NCBI GenBank assembly: GCA_018669845.1
Contig: JABHSO010000036.1
Location: 25,562-89,561 of the forward strand
Source of the DNA: Gammaproteobacteria bacterium
Lineage (GTDB): Bacteria > Pseudomonadota > Gammaproteobacteria > GCA-001735895
Length of the DNA: 64,000 nt
Direction: 5' to 3'
Part shown: in pieces, positions 18,086-27,305 of the stretch
Layout: each line of letters starts with the position of its first letter
How positions within the stretch are numbered: position 1 is the stretch's first letter
Program-made: the position numbers and the translations under genes
The notes under the pieces: model-generated
Database searches by the model: none
What the model was told of the DNA's origin: nothing
The model's input: only the letters and a program-made list of their open reading frames with translations

Positions 18086-19480
18086 TTATAATATTTCTGA
18101 AGCATAATCTGCCAGGCGGGATCTTTCGCCGCGTTTTAACGTAACATGCCCACTGTGTTCCCAGCTTTTGAATCTATCCACAATATAAGTTAAACCAGAA
18201 GTGGTTTCGGTCAGGTAAGGAGTATCTATCTGTCCGATGTTACCAAGACAAACGACTTTGGTGCCGGGCCCAGCGCGGGTAATTAGTGTTTTCATCTGTT
18301 TTGATGTCAGGTTTTGTGCTTCATCCAGAATGATGAATTTATTCAGAAAAGTTCTGCCTCGCATGAAATTCATTGATGAAATTTTAATTCGGTGACGAAC
18401 CAGATCAGTAGTAGCATTTTGTTCCCAGGCTTCATTTTTGTCATTGCCCACCAGTACTTCAAGGTTGTCCATGAGTGCTCCCATCCACGGGGACATTTTT
18501 TCCTCTTCGGTGCCGGGTAGAAAACCAATATCCTCACCCACGGGTACGGTTATGCGTGTCATGATTATTTCAGAGTATCGTTTTTCATCCATGGTCTGAA
18601 CCAGAGCTGCGGCTAAGGTCAATAGGGTTTTACCTGTGCCAGCAATGCCAGACAGACTGACAAAATCAATGTCTGGATTCATTAGCAAGTTTAATGCAAA
18701 ATTTTGTTCACGATTCCTGGCCTGAATTCCCCACACGGCATTACGCTCGTTAGCATAATTTTTTATGACTTCGATGACACAGCTATCATCTGTTTTTTCA
18801 TGCACAATGGCATCAAAATTATCTTCCAGGTAAATAAACTGGTTGGGGTACCAGTTACCTGCATCATCACCCTCTATTTCATAATAGGTTTTTCCATCGC
18901 GCTGCCATGAGTGAATATTCTCACCATGTTTGTCCCAGAACTCAGTGGGTAATTCCTGACTTCCTGTGAACAGTAATTCAAGGTCATCCAGTACTTTGTC
19001 ACTGGAGTAATCTTCAACTTCAATTTCCAGTACTACGGCTTTAATTCTGAGGTTAATATCTTTCGAGACAAGGATGATTGGACAGTCCCATTCATCATGT
19101 AAAGCAAGCACGGTGCCCAGAATAGAATTATCATTTTTGCTGCCTGGCAGGCTGGCAGGTAACCGAGGTTCATGAGCTTCAGTTTCAAAAAACAGGCGTC
19201 CACTGCTGTTTCCATTTCCATTTTGGGCTAGGTACTGGTTTAACGGTAACCCCTGTTTGATGTCGATATCTTTATGCTGAGTCATTAAATCATCAATGAA
19301 TCGGTTGACCTGGCGTACATTTCGAGCTACTTCTGACATGCCTTTTTTACCCTGATCCAGTTCTTCCAGAACCGTCATGGTCAGGTAAATATTGTGCTCC
19401 TGAAACCTGAATAGTGCACTGGGGTCATGCATCAAAACATTAGTGTCGAGAACGAATAACTTGGGTTTATTATTAGTCAT
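18086..19480 (-). CDS. PIN-domain plus PhoH-like ATPase (YlaK/PhoH2 type)
   Basis: 464 residues. The N-terminal PIN nuclease domain (about 1-140) starts L-F-V-L-D-T-N-V-L-M-H-D-P with its acidic active-site Asp; the C-terminal PhoH-like P-loop ATPase has the Walker A sequence G-I-A-G-T-G-K-T (about 279) and Walker B I-I-L-D-E-A-Q-N. The PIN-PhoH fusion (PhoH2) is an RNA helicase/ribonuclease in studied bacteria. It is a single-gene unit, divergent from nnr. It ends near the element at 17783-18029, which may act as its terminator. Confidence 0.9.
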   Translation of the reverse strand: MTNNKPKLFVLDTNVLMHDPSALFRFQEHNIYLTMTVLEELDQGKKGMSEVARNVRQVNRFIDDLMTQHKDIDIKQGLPLNQYLAQNGNGNSSGRLFFETEAHEPRLPASLPGSKNDNSILGTVLALHDEWDCPIILVSKDINLRIKAVVLEIEVEDYSSDKVLDDLELLFTGSQELPTEFWDKHGENIHSWQRDGKTYYEIEGDDAGNWYPNQFIYLEDNFDAIVHEKTDDSCVIEVIKNYANERNAVWGIQARNREQNFALNLLMNPDIDFVSLSGIAGTGKTLLTLAAALVQTMDEKRYSEIIMTRITVPVGEDIGFLPGTEEEKMSPWMGALMDNLEVLVGNDKNEAWEQNATTDLVRHRIKISSMNFMRGRTFLNKFIILDEAQNLTSKQMKTLITRAGPGTKVVCLGNIGQIDTPYLTETTSGLTYIVDRFKSWEHSGHVTLKRGERSRLADYASEIL

Positions 19481-19640
19481 GATAAAAATCTTTTAAGGTA
19501 TATATAAAAGTATAGTCCATATTACTGGCTTACAAGTTCATAAAAACATTATTAGTCAGTTTTAATCCATGGATCAATTTTCGAAGCTAAAAACATTTGA
19601 TATAGTGATATTGCACACGAATTAATTCACAATATCGATA

Positions 19641-21125
19641 ATGCTAAATCAAAATAATCTTTATAACAGGCAACAGGTTTATCTGTTGGACCAACTGACT
19701 ATGTCAGAGGATGGACAATCCTCGGAACAGTTAATGGGCAAAGCTTCGTCTGCAGTTTGGCGTTCAATACAGTCTCGCTGGCCGTCAATCAAACACGTTG
19801 TGATACTTGCTGGTTGTGGTAACAATGGTGGTGATGCCTTTGCCGTTGCAAGTCTGGCTAAAAAATCAGGTGTAAAAGTTGAGTTGATAACGATGGGTGA
19901 TCTGTCGATGCAATCTGCTGAGTCCAGGTTGTTTCGTGAAAGTTGGGAGCAGGATGACGGTGTTACTCACCAGTGGAGTGGAAACTGTCCTGACTGTGAT
20001 CTGATTATTGATGGTTTGCTGGGCATAGGACTGAGCAGGGGGCTGAATGATACCTGGTCTTCGATGATAAAAAAAATAAACAGTAAAAAGGCTGTCAGAG
20101 TCAGTATCGATATTCCCAGCGGACTTAATGCTGATACTGGTATGGCAATGCCCGTTGCCATTGAGGCAGATTTAACGGTTACTTTTATAGGACGGAAAAT
20201 TGGACTATATCTTGCGGATGGGTCTGATTACTGCGGTGATGTAGTTTTTGATGATCTGGGTTTGTCCGCGGCAAGTGTTGCACAACAAGCTGTAAACTAT
20301 CAATTGTTAGAGCAGTTGAATGTGAAGCTGCCAGAGCCTCGTAAAATTAATAGTTACAAAAATCAGTTTGGCCATGTCATTGTAATTGGTGGCGGACCCA
20401 CTATGTCTGGAGCAGCCAGGCTGGCCGGTTTGGCTGCATTAAGGTGTGGAGCAGGGCTGGTCAGTTTGTGTGTGCATCCAGATAATGTCACAGTTGCTGC
20501 CAATGATCATGCAGAGCTGATGGTGTCGGACTGGAATGCACTTGATGATATGCTTTCGCTGGCCACTGTGATTGTCGTTGGGCCTGGTCTGGGTAATTCT
20601 CCTCGGACTAAAGAAATGCTGCAGAAGATAGCTGCTATCGATAAACCGGTGGTGGTAGATGCCGATGCATTGCAACCCTGGTTTTTAAATGACTTAAGAT
20701 CTCAAAATTGTGTGATAACGCCTCACCCGGGTGAGGCAGCCCGCTTGCTTGAATGCTCTAGTCAACAGATTCAAAAGGACAGGGTTGCATCAATATTGAA
20801 ACTGAATGAACATTGGCCTGTTGTGAGTGTTTTAAAAGGTGCGGGAAGTTTAGTAGGCCAGCAGCACGGTGTGTTAAAACTTTGTTCTCATGGTCATTCA
20901 GGAATGGCGACTGCCGGAATGGGAGATGTACTGAGTGGTTTAATTTCAGCTTATCTTGCACAGGGATTAAGCCCTGAAAATGCCGCGCAAACAGCTGTAT
21001 TGGTGCATGCATTGGCGGCAGAACATTATGCAAAAGAGCATGACTCTGTCAGCCTCATTGCTTCAGATGTGATAGATCGAATTTCTCTGGTGGTTAGAGA
21101 CATTCGACAAGCTAAAAGAGTTTAA
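19641..21125 (+). CDS. nnr: Bifunctional NAD(P)HX epimerase/dehydratase
   Basis: 494 residues, a fusion typical of bacteria. The N-terminal YjeF epimerase domain (about 1-215) shows A-G-C-G-N-N-G-G-D-A-F-A-V-A and S-I-D-I-P-S-G-L-N-A-D-T-G; the C-terminal ADP-dependent dehydratase domain shows V-I-G-G-G-P-T-M-S-G-A and G-M-A-T-A-G-M-G-D-V-L-S-G. Together they repair hydrated NAD(P)H. It is followed one base later by tsaE, then amiC, the common yjeF-tsaE-amiC order. Confidence 0.95.
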   Translation: MLNQNNLYNRQQVYLLDQLTMSEDGQSSEQLMGKASSAVWRSIQSRWPSIKHVVILAGCGNNGGDAFAVASLAKKSGVKVELITMGDLSMQSAESRLFRESWEQDDGVTHQWSGNCPDCDLIIDGLLGIGLSRGLNDTWSSMIKKINSKKAVRVSIDIPSGLNADTGMAMPVAIEADLTVTFIGRKIGLYLADGSDYCGDVVFDDLGLSAASVAQQAVNYQLLEQLNVKLPEPRKINSYKNQFGHVIVIGGGPTMSGAARLAGLAALRCGAGLVSLCVHPDNVTVAANDHAELMVSDWNALDDMLSLATVIVVGPGLGNSPRTKEMLQKIAAIDKPVVVDADALQPWFLNDLRSQNCVITPHPGEAARLLECSSQQIQKDRVASILKLNEHWPVVSVLKGAGSLVGQQHGVLKLCSHGHSGMATAGMGDVLSGLISAYLAQGLSPENAAQTAVLVHALAAEHYAKEHDSVSLIASDVIDRISLVVRDIRQAKRV

Positions 21126-21126
21126 T

Positions 21127-21576
21127 ATGATTATCTGTTCCGAACAGGACATGAAACAATTTGGGGCTGATTTGATTCAAAGCAGTGATTCTCCGGGTGT
21201 TATTACTTTAAAAGGTGATTTAGGTACAGGCAAAACGACAATCGTTCGTGGAGCTCTTGAATCCTGTGGAATTACTACAGGGGTTCGTAGTCCCACCTAT
21301 ACTCTGGTTGAGTATTATGAACTGGATAATTTTTCTATTGCTCACTTTGATCTGTATCGACTTGGAGATCCGGAAGAATTAGAATATCTGGGTTACCGTG
21401 ATTACCTCAGACCAGATACCTGGTGTTTTATTGAGTGGCCGGAACGTGCTGAAGGTTATCTTGATAATATAGGCCTGGAATTATCTATTCAATATCAGGA
21501 TGAGTGCCGCAAGCTGGAAGCGACAGTTGGAAATCACTGGGGGCAACAGTTAATATCAGCAATGAATCTTACCTAG
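21127..21576 (+). CDS. tsaE: tRNA t6A biosynthesis ATPase TsaE
   Basis: 149 residues. The P-loop G-D-L-G-T-G-K-T-T (about 30-38), the V-R-S-P-T-Y-T-L-V-E motif and H-F-D-L-Y-R-L are the TsaE signature. TsaE hydrolyses ATP to recycle the TsaBD complex during t6A synthesis on tRNA. It is one base downstream of nnr. Its partner gene tsaB is at the left end of the window. Confidence 0.95.
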   Translation: MIICSEQDMKQFGADLIQSSDSPGVITLKGDLGTGKTTIVRGALESCGITTGVRSPTYTLVEYYELDNFSIAHFDLYRLGDPEELEYLGYRDYLRPDTWCFIEWPERAEGYLDNIGLELSIQYQDECRKLEATVGNHWGQQLISAMNLT

Positions 21577-21691
21577 TTTCGAGAAAAGTTAACTATCTTG
21601 CTAATTTATAAAGAAAAAAGTTGATTTTATTTTTCTAATTTACTATAAATACATATAACCTAATGGTTAAAACCCTACTTGTGTGAATTCG

Positions 21692-22867
21692 ATGGACACT
21701 GTAACTGCTACACGACGATTTTTTTTGAAACAGTTAGCCAGTCTCAGCGCAATGCTGACATTGTCTATCCCGGCCAAAAATGTGCTGGCTAAAGGGAAAA
21801 CTGCGTTAACTGATGTCCGTGTTTCTGAATCAAATAACGATCATACTCGTGTAGTCTTTGATCTGTCGAATGAGATTGATCATTCAATATTTACCCTGGC
21901 TTCACCTAATCGAATCGTTATCGACCTTAAAGGCGTACGAAAAAGTGCCGCTTTAGTTTCAGATGAGAATAAAACCAAATTATTAAAAGGAATTCGTTCA
22001 GCTGTTCGAAAAAATAATGATCTACGAATAGTGCTGGATCTTAATTCTAAAGTACGTCCTCGCAGCTTTATACTGCAACCTGATAAGCAACTAGGTCATA
22101 GACTGGTTGTTGATATGCATGCTACCAGTTTAAGCCCTACACCCATTAAAACCAGTCAGCAGCAACGCCGTCAGAAAAAGAAAGAGTTTGTTATAGCGAT
22201 TGACCCTGGACATGGTGGGAAAGACCCTGGTGCAGTAGGTCGTAAAGGTACCCTGGAAAAAGATATCACTTTAGCCGTGGCTAAAAAGTTAAAAGTAATG
22301 ATCAATCGTACTGCCGGCTACAGGTGCGTATTGACAAGGGACACTGATCGTTTTGTTGTGCTACGCAACCGGGTAAAAGCAGCACGTAAACATCAGGCTG
22401 ATTTATTCGTGTCTCTTCATGCTGATGCGTTTAAAAGTCCCAAAGTAGAAGGTGCATCGGTGTATGCTTTATCATTGAATGGAGCCAGTTCTGAAGCTGC
22501 CAGATGGATAGCGCATAAAGAAAATTCATCTGATTTAATCGGTGGCATTAGTCTGGACGATAAAGATGACTTGATTGCATCCGTATTACTGGATTTATCT
22601 CAAACAGCCACTATTCAGGATAGCCTGGAACTGGGTTCAGACGTGCTGAAACATTTAGGTAAAGTTGGTAAGTTGAATAAAAAATCAGTGCAACAAGCTG
22701 GTTTTGCTGTCTTGAAAGCACCTGATATGCCTTCCATTCTTATAGAAACTGCTTTTATTTCTAATCCTAAAGAAGAACGTCGTCTTAAGTCCCCCAAGCA
22801 TCAGCATAAAATTGCGAAAGCTATTTTAGCTGGTATTAAAAATCATATGAAAAATCAGCTCGTTTAA
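21692..22867 (+). CDS. amiC: N-acetylmuramoyl-L-alanine amidase AmiC, Tat-exported
   Basis: 391 residues from the ATG at 21692; a GTG three codons upstream is also possible. A twin-arginine signal (A-T-R-R-F-F-L-K-Q-L) is followed by an AMIN septum-targeting domain (about 35-135) and the zinc amidase_3 domain: I-A-I-D-P-G-H-G-G-K-D-P-G-A, then S-L-H-A-D-A and I-L-I-E-T-A-F-I-S-N with the catalytic Glu. AmiC splits septal peptidoglycan during cell separation. The Tat signal and AMIN domain favour AmiC over AmiB. Its likely activator NlpD is encoded at 15127. Confidence 0.92.
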   Translation: MDTVTATRRFFLKQLASLSAMLTLSIPAKNVLAKGKTALTDVRVSESNNDHTRVVFDLSNEIDHSIFTLASPNRIVIDLKGVRKSAALVSDENKTKLLKGIRSAVRKNNDLRIVLDLNSKVRPRSFILQPDKQLGHRLVVDMHATSLSPTPIKTSQQQRRQKKKEFVIAIDPGHGGKDPGAVGRKGTLEKDITLAVAKKLKVMINRTAGYRCVLTRDTDRFVVLRNRVKAARKHQADLFVSLHADAFKSPKVEGASVYALSLNGASSEAARWIAHKENSSDLIGGISLDDKDDLIASVLLDLSQTATIQDSLELGSDVLKHLGKVGKLNKKSVQQAGFAVLKAPDMPSILIETAFISNPKEERRLKSPKHQHKIAKAILAGIKNHMKNQLV

Positions 22868-24861
22868 TTGGGTACTTTCCAGTCTGACACCATTTTCTGG
22901 AAACGTTTAATGATGACTTCCTGCTGCATACCTCTGGCATATTTTATTTTACTGTAAGTCTCGAAAATTTTATCCAGCTGAGAATCCTGAAAGTCCTGTT
23001 GAAGTTTTATACGATTCAGAAATTCATAAACGTGTTCTGAGTGTTCTTTTTTAAAACCTGACCTCGACAGTTTTTTTAACAGGCGATTGATGATCTTTTC
23101 ATAGTTCGCAATTGAGGCTGGTCTTTCTCTATACCGTGCAATTATCCAGTATGTCCCGGTGATTAAAACCAGACATAAAACCATAGCTATTATCATGTCG
23201 CCCGAGCTTCGAATACCCAACCCTAATTGATTTAAAAAACGACCTTGCTTTCGGTGGTCATAGTTTAAAATCATGTTGTTCCAGTTATGCTGTAAATTAT
23301 CCCAGTTATACATCAGCTTACTGAGGAAAGGACTATGTTTACCAATTTTAAAATTGGAAAAACTTTCTGGTAATGCCTGATCAAGCCCTTGTTCAATTCG
23401 GTCAGGTGAAACGGCAGCAGTCGGGTCTACACGTACCCAACCTTTATCTTCTAGCCAGACTTCCGTCCATGCATGAGCGTCTGACTGCCGCACAATCAGG
23501 TAATTACCCACCTGATTGAGTTCTCCGCCCTGATAACCCGTCACCACCCGGGAAGGAATTCCTGCTGCGCGCATCAATAGGGCAAAACTACTGGCGTAAT
23601 GTTCACAAAAGCCACGTCTGGTCTGGAACAGAAATTCATCACTTGAGTGCTTGCCAAGACTAGGAGGATGTAGTGTGTAGATAAACTCCTGATTCCGGAA
23701 CATATACAATGCCTGATCAACGATCTCAATATCTGAGTTAAACTTTTTTGACCACTGCTGACCGAGTGCCAAAGTTTGTGGGTTGCGTGATTCATGGTAT
23801 GTATCAGCCAGAATCAAATATTCGAGGGGATCATCCATGCCCATTCGGTAGTCTAGCAGAGAGCTTATTGTGTATCTTTTCAGGTCGTTGACAGGTTTGC
23901 TGCTGGTCAGTTGGTATTCTGTATTCATGTAACTGGAAGAGGGCGTTTGAACAGGAATATCCAGCCCAAACAACCATTTTTTACCATTTGGTTCCAGGGT
24001 TATTGTGTATCTGCTGAGTACCAATGAGTCATCTTTGTTTACCTGAGAAACTTTTTTGTGTTTCTGCTGAGACCAGGTTCTACCATTAAAGTTAACCATG
24101 ACAGGACCACGCCAGTAGAGCTGATGCTGGGCAGGTACAGAATCTTCGAATGTAACTCTAAACGCTACCTCGTTGCTTCTGATGAGAGAGCTTATTGCTC
24201 CCGGAGACATCGTGTCACTGAGGCCGGTAATACCACCTCTTTGTTCTGGTGTGAGTCCCCATAAAGGCCCTGGAATACGAGGGACAAGCACAAATAAAAT
24301 AATCATGATGGGAATTGATAAACCTATCAACCTGGATGCGCTTTTTAATCGGTATTTTAAGGGAATGCTATCATCACGCTGATTTATTGTAATTAACGTG
24401 GACGTAATGATAATTAATGTGACAAACATATACACTGCTATCAGGATGCTTTGTCCAAACAGAAAATGTGTGGCGAGTAGAAAATAGCAGAGAAAAATCA
24501 GGATTAGAATATCACGATGAGTTTTTGATTCTAAAAATTTAAAAGCTGTCATTACGGTTAACAGGGCGAGTCCCGGGTCACGTCCGACAATGGTCCAGTA
24601 CTGGGCAAATACACTAACGCCCCCGACCACGACCAGAGGAACAAGCATCCATTTAGGAATTACACCAACGTACCCAAGAGATTGGGCACTGCGCCATGCT
24701 ACTGCAAAAAAGGTAAACCCTGTAACCCATAAGGGCATGTGAAAGAAGTGAGGGAAGATCGATATCAGGAAACTGTAAGTGACTGTTAGCACAGCTGTAT
24801 TGTCAGCTTCTTCCTGAGCTATTTGATGTATGGGTAAATTTTTATTGATCAACATGTTCAT
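22864..24861 (-). CDS. tgpA: TgpA-like membrane transglutaminase (DUF3488/DUF4129)
   Basis: 665 residues. An N-terminal block of six or seven membrane helices (DUF3488, about 20-210), a periplasmic transglutaminase core with the Cys-His-Asp triad (R-G-F-C-E-H-Y-A-S-S-F, then D-A-H-A-W-T-E-V-W and R-V-D-P-T-A-A-V), a further helix (about 565-585) and a DUF4129 tail. The enzyme lies downstream of a DUF58 gene and a MoxR ATPase, the standard three-gene unit. Its start overlaps the DUF58 gene. Substrate is unknown in most organisms. Confidence 0.92.
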   Translation of the reverse strand: MNMLINKNLPIHQIAQEEADNTAVLTVTYSFLISIFPHFFHMPLWVTGFTFFAVAWRSAQSLGYVGVIPKWMLVPLVVVGGVSVFAQYWTIVGRDPGLALLTVMTAFKFLESKTHRDILILIFLCYFLLATHFLFGQSILIAVYMFVTLIIITSTLITINQRDDSIPLKYRLKSASRLIGLSIPIMIILFVLVPRIPGPLWGLTPEQRGGITGLSDTMSPGAISSLIRSNEVAFRVTFEDSVPAQHQLYWRGPVMVNFNGRTWSQQKHKKVSQVNKDDSLVLSRYTITLEPNGKKWLFGLDIPVQTPSSSYMNTEYQLTSSKPVNDLKRYTISSLLDYRMGMDDPLEYLILADTYHESRNPQTLALGQQWSKKFNSDIEIVDQALYMFRNQEFIYTLHPPSLGKHSSDEFLFQTRRGFCEHYASSFALLMRAAGIPSRVVTGYQGGELNQVGNYLIVRQSDAHAWTEVWLEDKGWVRVDPTAAVSPDRIEQGLDQALPESFSNFKIGKHSPFLSKLMYNWDNLQHNWNNMILNYDHRKQGRFLNQLGLGIRSSGDMIIAMVLCLVLITGTYWIIARYRERPASIANYEKIINRLLKKLSRSGFKKEHSEHVYEFLNRIKLQQDFQDSQLDKIFETYSKIKYARGMQQEVIIKRFQKMVSDWKVPN

Positions 24862-25846
24862 CAACTAACAAAACGGAATTTAATTCAGACTGTTTATAAA
24901 TACTGATCTGTTGTAAACATTCGCTTAGATGTGCCGGTCCCGCAGATTGGGCAATTTCAACTCCGGGTAATTTAATGCCGAACTTTCTGCCTTCCTGATT
25001 GGTTTGAATAACCAGTGCAGTCATCTGGCTTAATTTGCCTTCCTGTGATGAAGCTGTCATATCAAACCAGTTAATCCACAGAGCCGGTGACGCATGCCCC
25101 TGAAAGGTTTTGGTTAACATGCCTCTGCCCTGGGCATAAGCCTTCCATGAAATATGTTTCAAAGATTCACCCTGGTGGTATTCCCGTAATCCTGCAAAAT
25201 CGTCTCCATCAGTTGTATCGATGGTGCTTTTACAATGTTGTTCATCCGCAATGGTTTCTTTTAGTTTCATGTCGTAAAGCGGTTTAGGGTAAATCAATAC
25301 AGGAATTTCATAATTTAACCAGCTCCAGGCATGGAATAATCCGGTGGGATATCTTGTGAAAATAATAAAACCAGCGGGTTTGTATAACCCCCTTTTTACG
25401 GCTGGTAGCGACAGACTAAGAATGTTTGATTGTTCTGGTTTTAAACTGATATAAATAGGAGGTTGATTCATGTATTGAATGCCGATGGCATAACGATCTA
25501 CTAGATTAGAATGGCTAATGACAAAATCAAGAACCAGCTCTTCCTGTTGAAAAACCGGTTGTGGAGTTTTTAATTGAATGGAAAGACCCAGCAGGTTTTT
25601 ATGCGTTTGCCATAAACTGATTATTCCCAGTGCGGTTAGTAAAAATGTCAGCACATAGGCCATGCTGTTCTGGTAATTGATAGCGGCTAAAAGCAGTACG
25701 ACTTGCATGATTGCATACAGATAGCCAAACCGTGTTGGTAAAATATACAGGCGTCTATTGTGTAGAGAAATTTTACCAGTTGTAGCCGGGTTGCGTAGAA
25801 CTATCCAGTCATCTATTCGTTGCTGGAAAAAAGACAGAACCGCCAT
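24842..25846 (-). CDS. DUF58 membrane-anchored protein of the MoxR operon
   Basis: 334 residues. Two adjacent membrane helices (about 40-80) are followed by a periplasm- or cytosol-facing domain with the DUF58 core D-G-D-D-F-A-G-L-R-E-Y-H-Q-G-E-S-L-K-H-I-S-W-K (about 210-232). DUF58 proteins partner MoxR AAA+ ATPases in folding or metal insertion for secreted or membrane complexes. It starts 11 bases after moxR and overlaps tgpA by 20 bases. Confidence 0.9.
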   Translation of the reverse strand: MAVLSFFQQRIDDWIVLRNPATTGKISLHNRRLYILPTRFGYLYAIMQVVLLLAAINYQNSMAYVLTFLLTALGIISLWQTHKNLLGLSIQLKTPQPVFQQEELVLDFVISHSNLVDRYAIGIQYMNQPPIYISLKPEQSNILSLSLPAVKRGLYKPAGFIIFTRYPTGLFHAWSWLNYEIPVLIYPKPLYDMKLKETIADEQHCKSTIDTTDGDDFAGLREYHQGESLKHISWKAYAQGRGMLTKTFQGHASPALWINWFDMTASSQEGKLSQMTALVIQTNQEGRKFGIKLPGVEIAQSAGPAHLSECLQQISIYKQSELNSVLLVDEHVDQ

Positions 25847-25857
25847 AATACTTTCCG

Positions 25858-26805
25858 CTACGGAATAGAGATTTGTTGAAGTAGCGTTTCAACCAGGCTG
25901 GTAGAGTTTTTACTATGCTGTTCAGTCGGGATCAGTCGATGATTACTGATGGAAATAAAAACAGCTTTTATATCACCAGGTTCTACAAAATTTCTTCCAT
26001 TCATTAAAGCCCAGGCTCGAGCTGCTCTTAATAGTGACAGAGCCGCACGTGGAGATAAGCCATAAACGAATAATTGTTTATTACGGGTTTCGCTGACTAA
26101 TAACTGAACATAGTCCAGTAAGGCATCTGAAACGTGTATTTCTTCGACTGCATTTTGAAGCTGTATTAAATTTTCTGTTGTGATTGCCGGTTGTAGATTG
26201 TGGATTAAATGCTGGCGATTTTGACCGGACAGTAATTCCCGTTCTGCTTTTTCGTCAGGATAACCCAGATTAAGCTTCATCATAAAACGATCAAGCTGAG
26301 ACTCGGGCAGGGGGAAGGTTCCAGATTGATCAAGCGGGTTTTGAGTGCCTATTACAAAAAAAGGTTGTTGAAGTTTTTTAGTCGAACCATCAATAGTGAT
26401 CTGACGTTCTTCCATGGCTTCCAGCAAAGCGCTCTGGGTTTTAGGCGTTGCTCTATTCATTTCATCGGCAAGTACGCAGTTAGAAAAAATAGGACCCGGA
26501 TGAAAATTAAAGGCTTGTGACTTGGGATCAAAAATTGATACTCCAAGAATGTCTGCTGGTAATAAATCACTGGTAAATTGTATTCGACTGAAATTTAGCC
26601 CGAATACCTTGGCTAAAGCATGAGAAAGCGTGGTTTTACCTACACCGGGTAAATCTTCAATTAAACAGTGGCCGGAAGAAAGCAGACAACAAACCGCAAG
26701 CCTGATTTGCTCTGGTTTTCCAACTATGATTGTTTCAATGATCGAAATGGCTGTATGTATGCTCTTTTGCATAGATTCTGGAGAAGGTATTGTCTGGTCA
26801 AGCAT
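25858..26805 (-). CDS. MoxR-family AAA+ ATPase
   Basis: 315 residues. Walker A is D-L-P-G-V-G-K-T-T-L (about 54-63), Walker B is V-L-A-D-E-M-N-R-A (about 111-119), and F-P-L-P-E-S-Q-L-D-R-F is the MoxR sensor region. The ATPase acts as a chaperone with the DUF58 partner encoded just downstream. It heads the three-gene moxR-DUF58-tgpA unit. Its promoter lies in the 75 bases before the bidirectional hairpin at 26881. Confidence 0.92.
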   Translation of the reverse strand: MLDQTIPSPESMQKSIHTAISIIETIIVGKPEQIRLAVCCLLSSGHCLIEDLPGVGKTTLSHALAKVFGLNFSRIQFTSDLLPADILGVSIFDPKSQAFNFHPGPIFSNCVLADEMNRATPKTQSALLEAMEERQITIDGSTKKLQQPFFVIGTQNPLDQSGTFPLPESQLDRFMMKLNLGYPDEKAERELLSGQNRQHLIHNLQPAITTENLIQLQNAVEEIHVSDALLDYVQLLVSETRNKQLFVYGLSPRAALSLLRAARAWALMNGRNFVEPGDIKAVFISISNHRLIPTEQHSKNSTSLVETLLQQISIP

Positions 26806-26880
26806 GTGCTAAATCCTGAATGTTTCTGGTTGTTTTCGATTCATCATCGAATGTAACTTAAGTTTAGCTTGCTTTAGACA

Positions 26881-26909
26881 AAAAAAAGCCCGCAAATGCG
26901 GGCTTTTTT
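26881..26909. terminator. Bidirectional rho-independent terminator
   Basis: A GC-rich stem GCCCGC/GCGGGC (26888-26893 with 26898-26903) and AAAT loop are flanked by seven A on the left and six T on the right, giving U-tracts in both directions. It follows the stop of the leftward DUF2892 gene (26931) by 21 bases and stands in front of moxR, so its main role is to end the DUF2892 transcript. Confidence 0.9.
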
Positions 26910-26930
26910 AAAGAAAATTTATTGTTATTA

Positions 26931-27134
26931 CTATGCAGAAGCCTTATCTGACTTTAAGCCCATTTTCTTCAGCAGCATCGCTGGAGGGCAAAAGCCGGTG
27001 AAAGCTGACTGGAAAAGGTTAAACCCAACAAATGCAGTGAAGAAAAACCAGTAATCATGGTGATAAACGCCAAGTGTTACACTAACAAACACTAAAAAAC
27101 CTGCCATTGCCTGCATGGTACTTTCAATACTCAT
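26931..27134 (-). CDS. DUF2892 (YgaP-like) small membrane protein
   Basis: 67 residues: two membrane helices and the family motif G-F-N-L-F-Q-S-A-F-T-G-F-C-P-P-A-M-L-L-K, which corresponds to the membrane part of the rhodanese YgaP. Stand-alone DUF2892 proteins are common in sulfide- and thiosulfate-responsive loci. The conserved Cys lies in the second helix region. It is a one-gene unit with its own promoter, a palindromic operator between -35 and -10, and a strong terminator. Confidence 0.88.
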   Translation of the reverse strand: MSIESTMQAMAGFLVFVSVTLGVYHHDYWFFFTAFVGFNLFQSAFTGFCPPAMLLKKMGLKSDKASA

Positions 27135-27177
27135 ATAAATTCTCCTAAAAAATTTGATGGGGATAAATAAACGACGT

Positions 27178-27206
27178 ATTCTATATTAGAATATTCTAAT
27201 AATCAA
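27178..27206 (-). promoter_or_regulatory. Promoter with palindromic operator in the -35/-10 spacer
   Basis: Read leftward: -35 TTGATT (27201-27206), a spacer of exactly 17 bases, and -10 TAGAAT (27178-27183). The 18-bp perfect palindrome TATTAGAATATTCTAATA (27184-27201) fills the spacer and touches the -35. This is a textbook repressor position. It drives the DUF2892 gene. YgaP/DUF2892 genes are repressed by ArsR-family sulfur sensors (YgaV, BigR, SqrR) at AT-rich palindromes, so such a regulator is inferred; none is encoded in the window. Confidence 0.75.
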
Positions 27207-27305
27207 GTTGTACGGATTTATATCGTTATATTCCGAAGGTTTAGACTATTTTTTATGAATAAGCTATATCTGTTTTACGAATTAATTATGAATGAGAAAG
27301 TTTAG

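Noticed and set aside
27151..27168. TTGAT-N4-ATAAA upstream of the DUF2892 gene as an FNR box
   Set aside because: Only one half-site fits and it lies in the predicted 5' untranslated region downstream of a better promoter.
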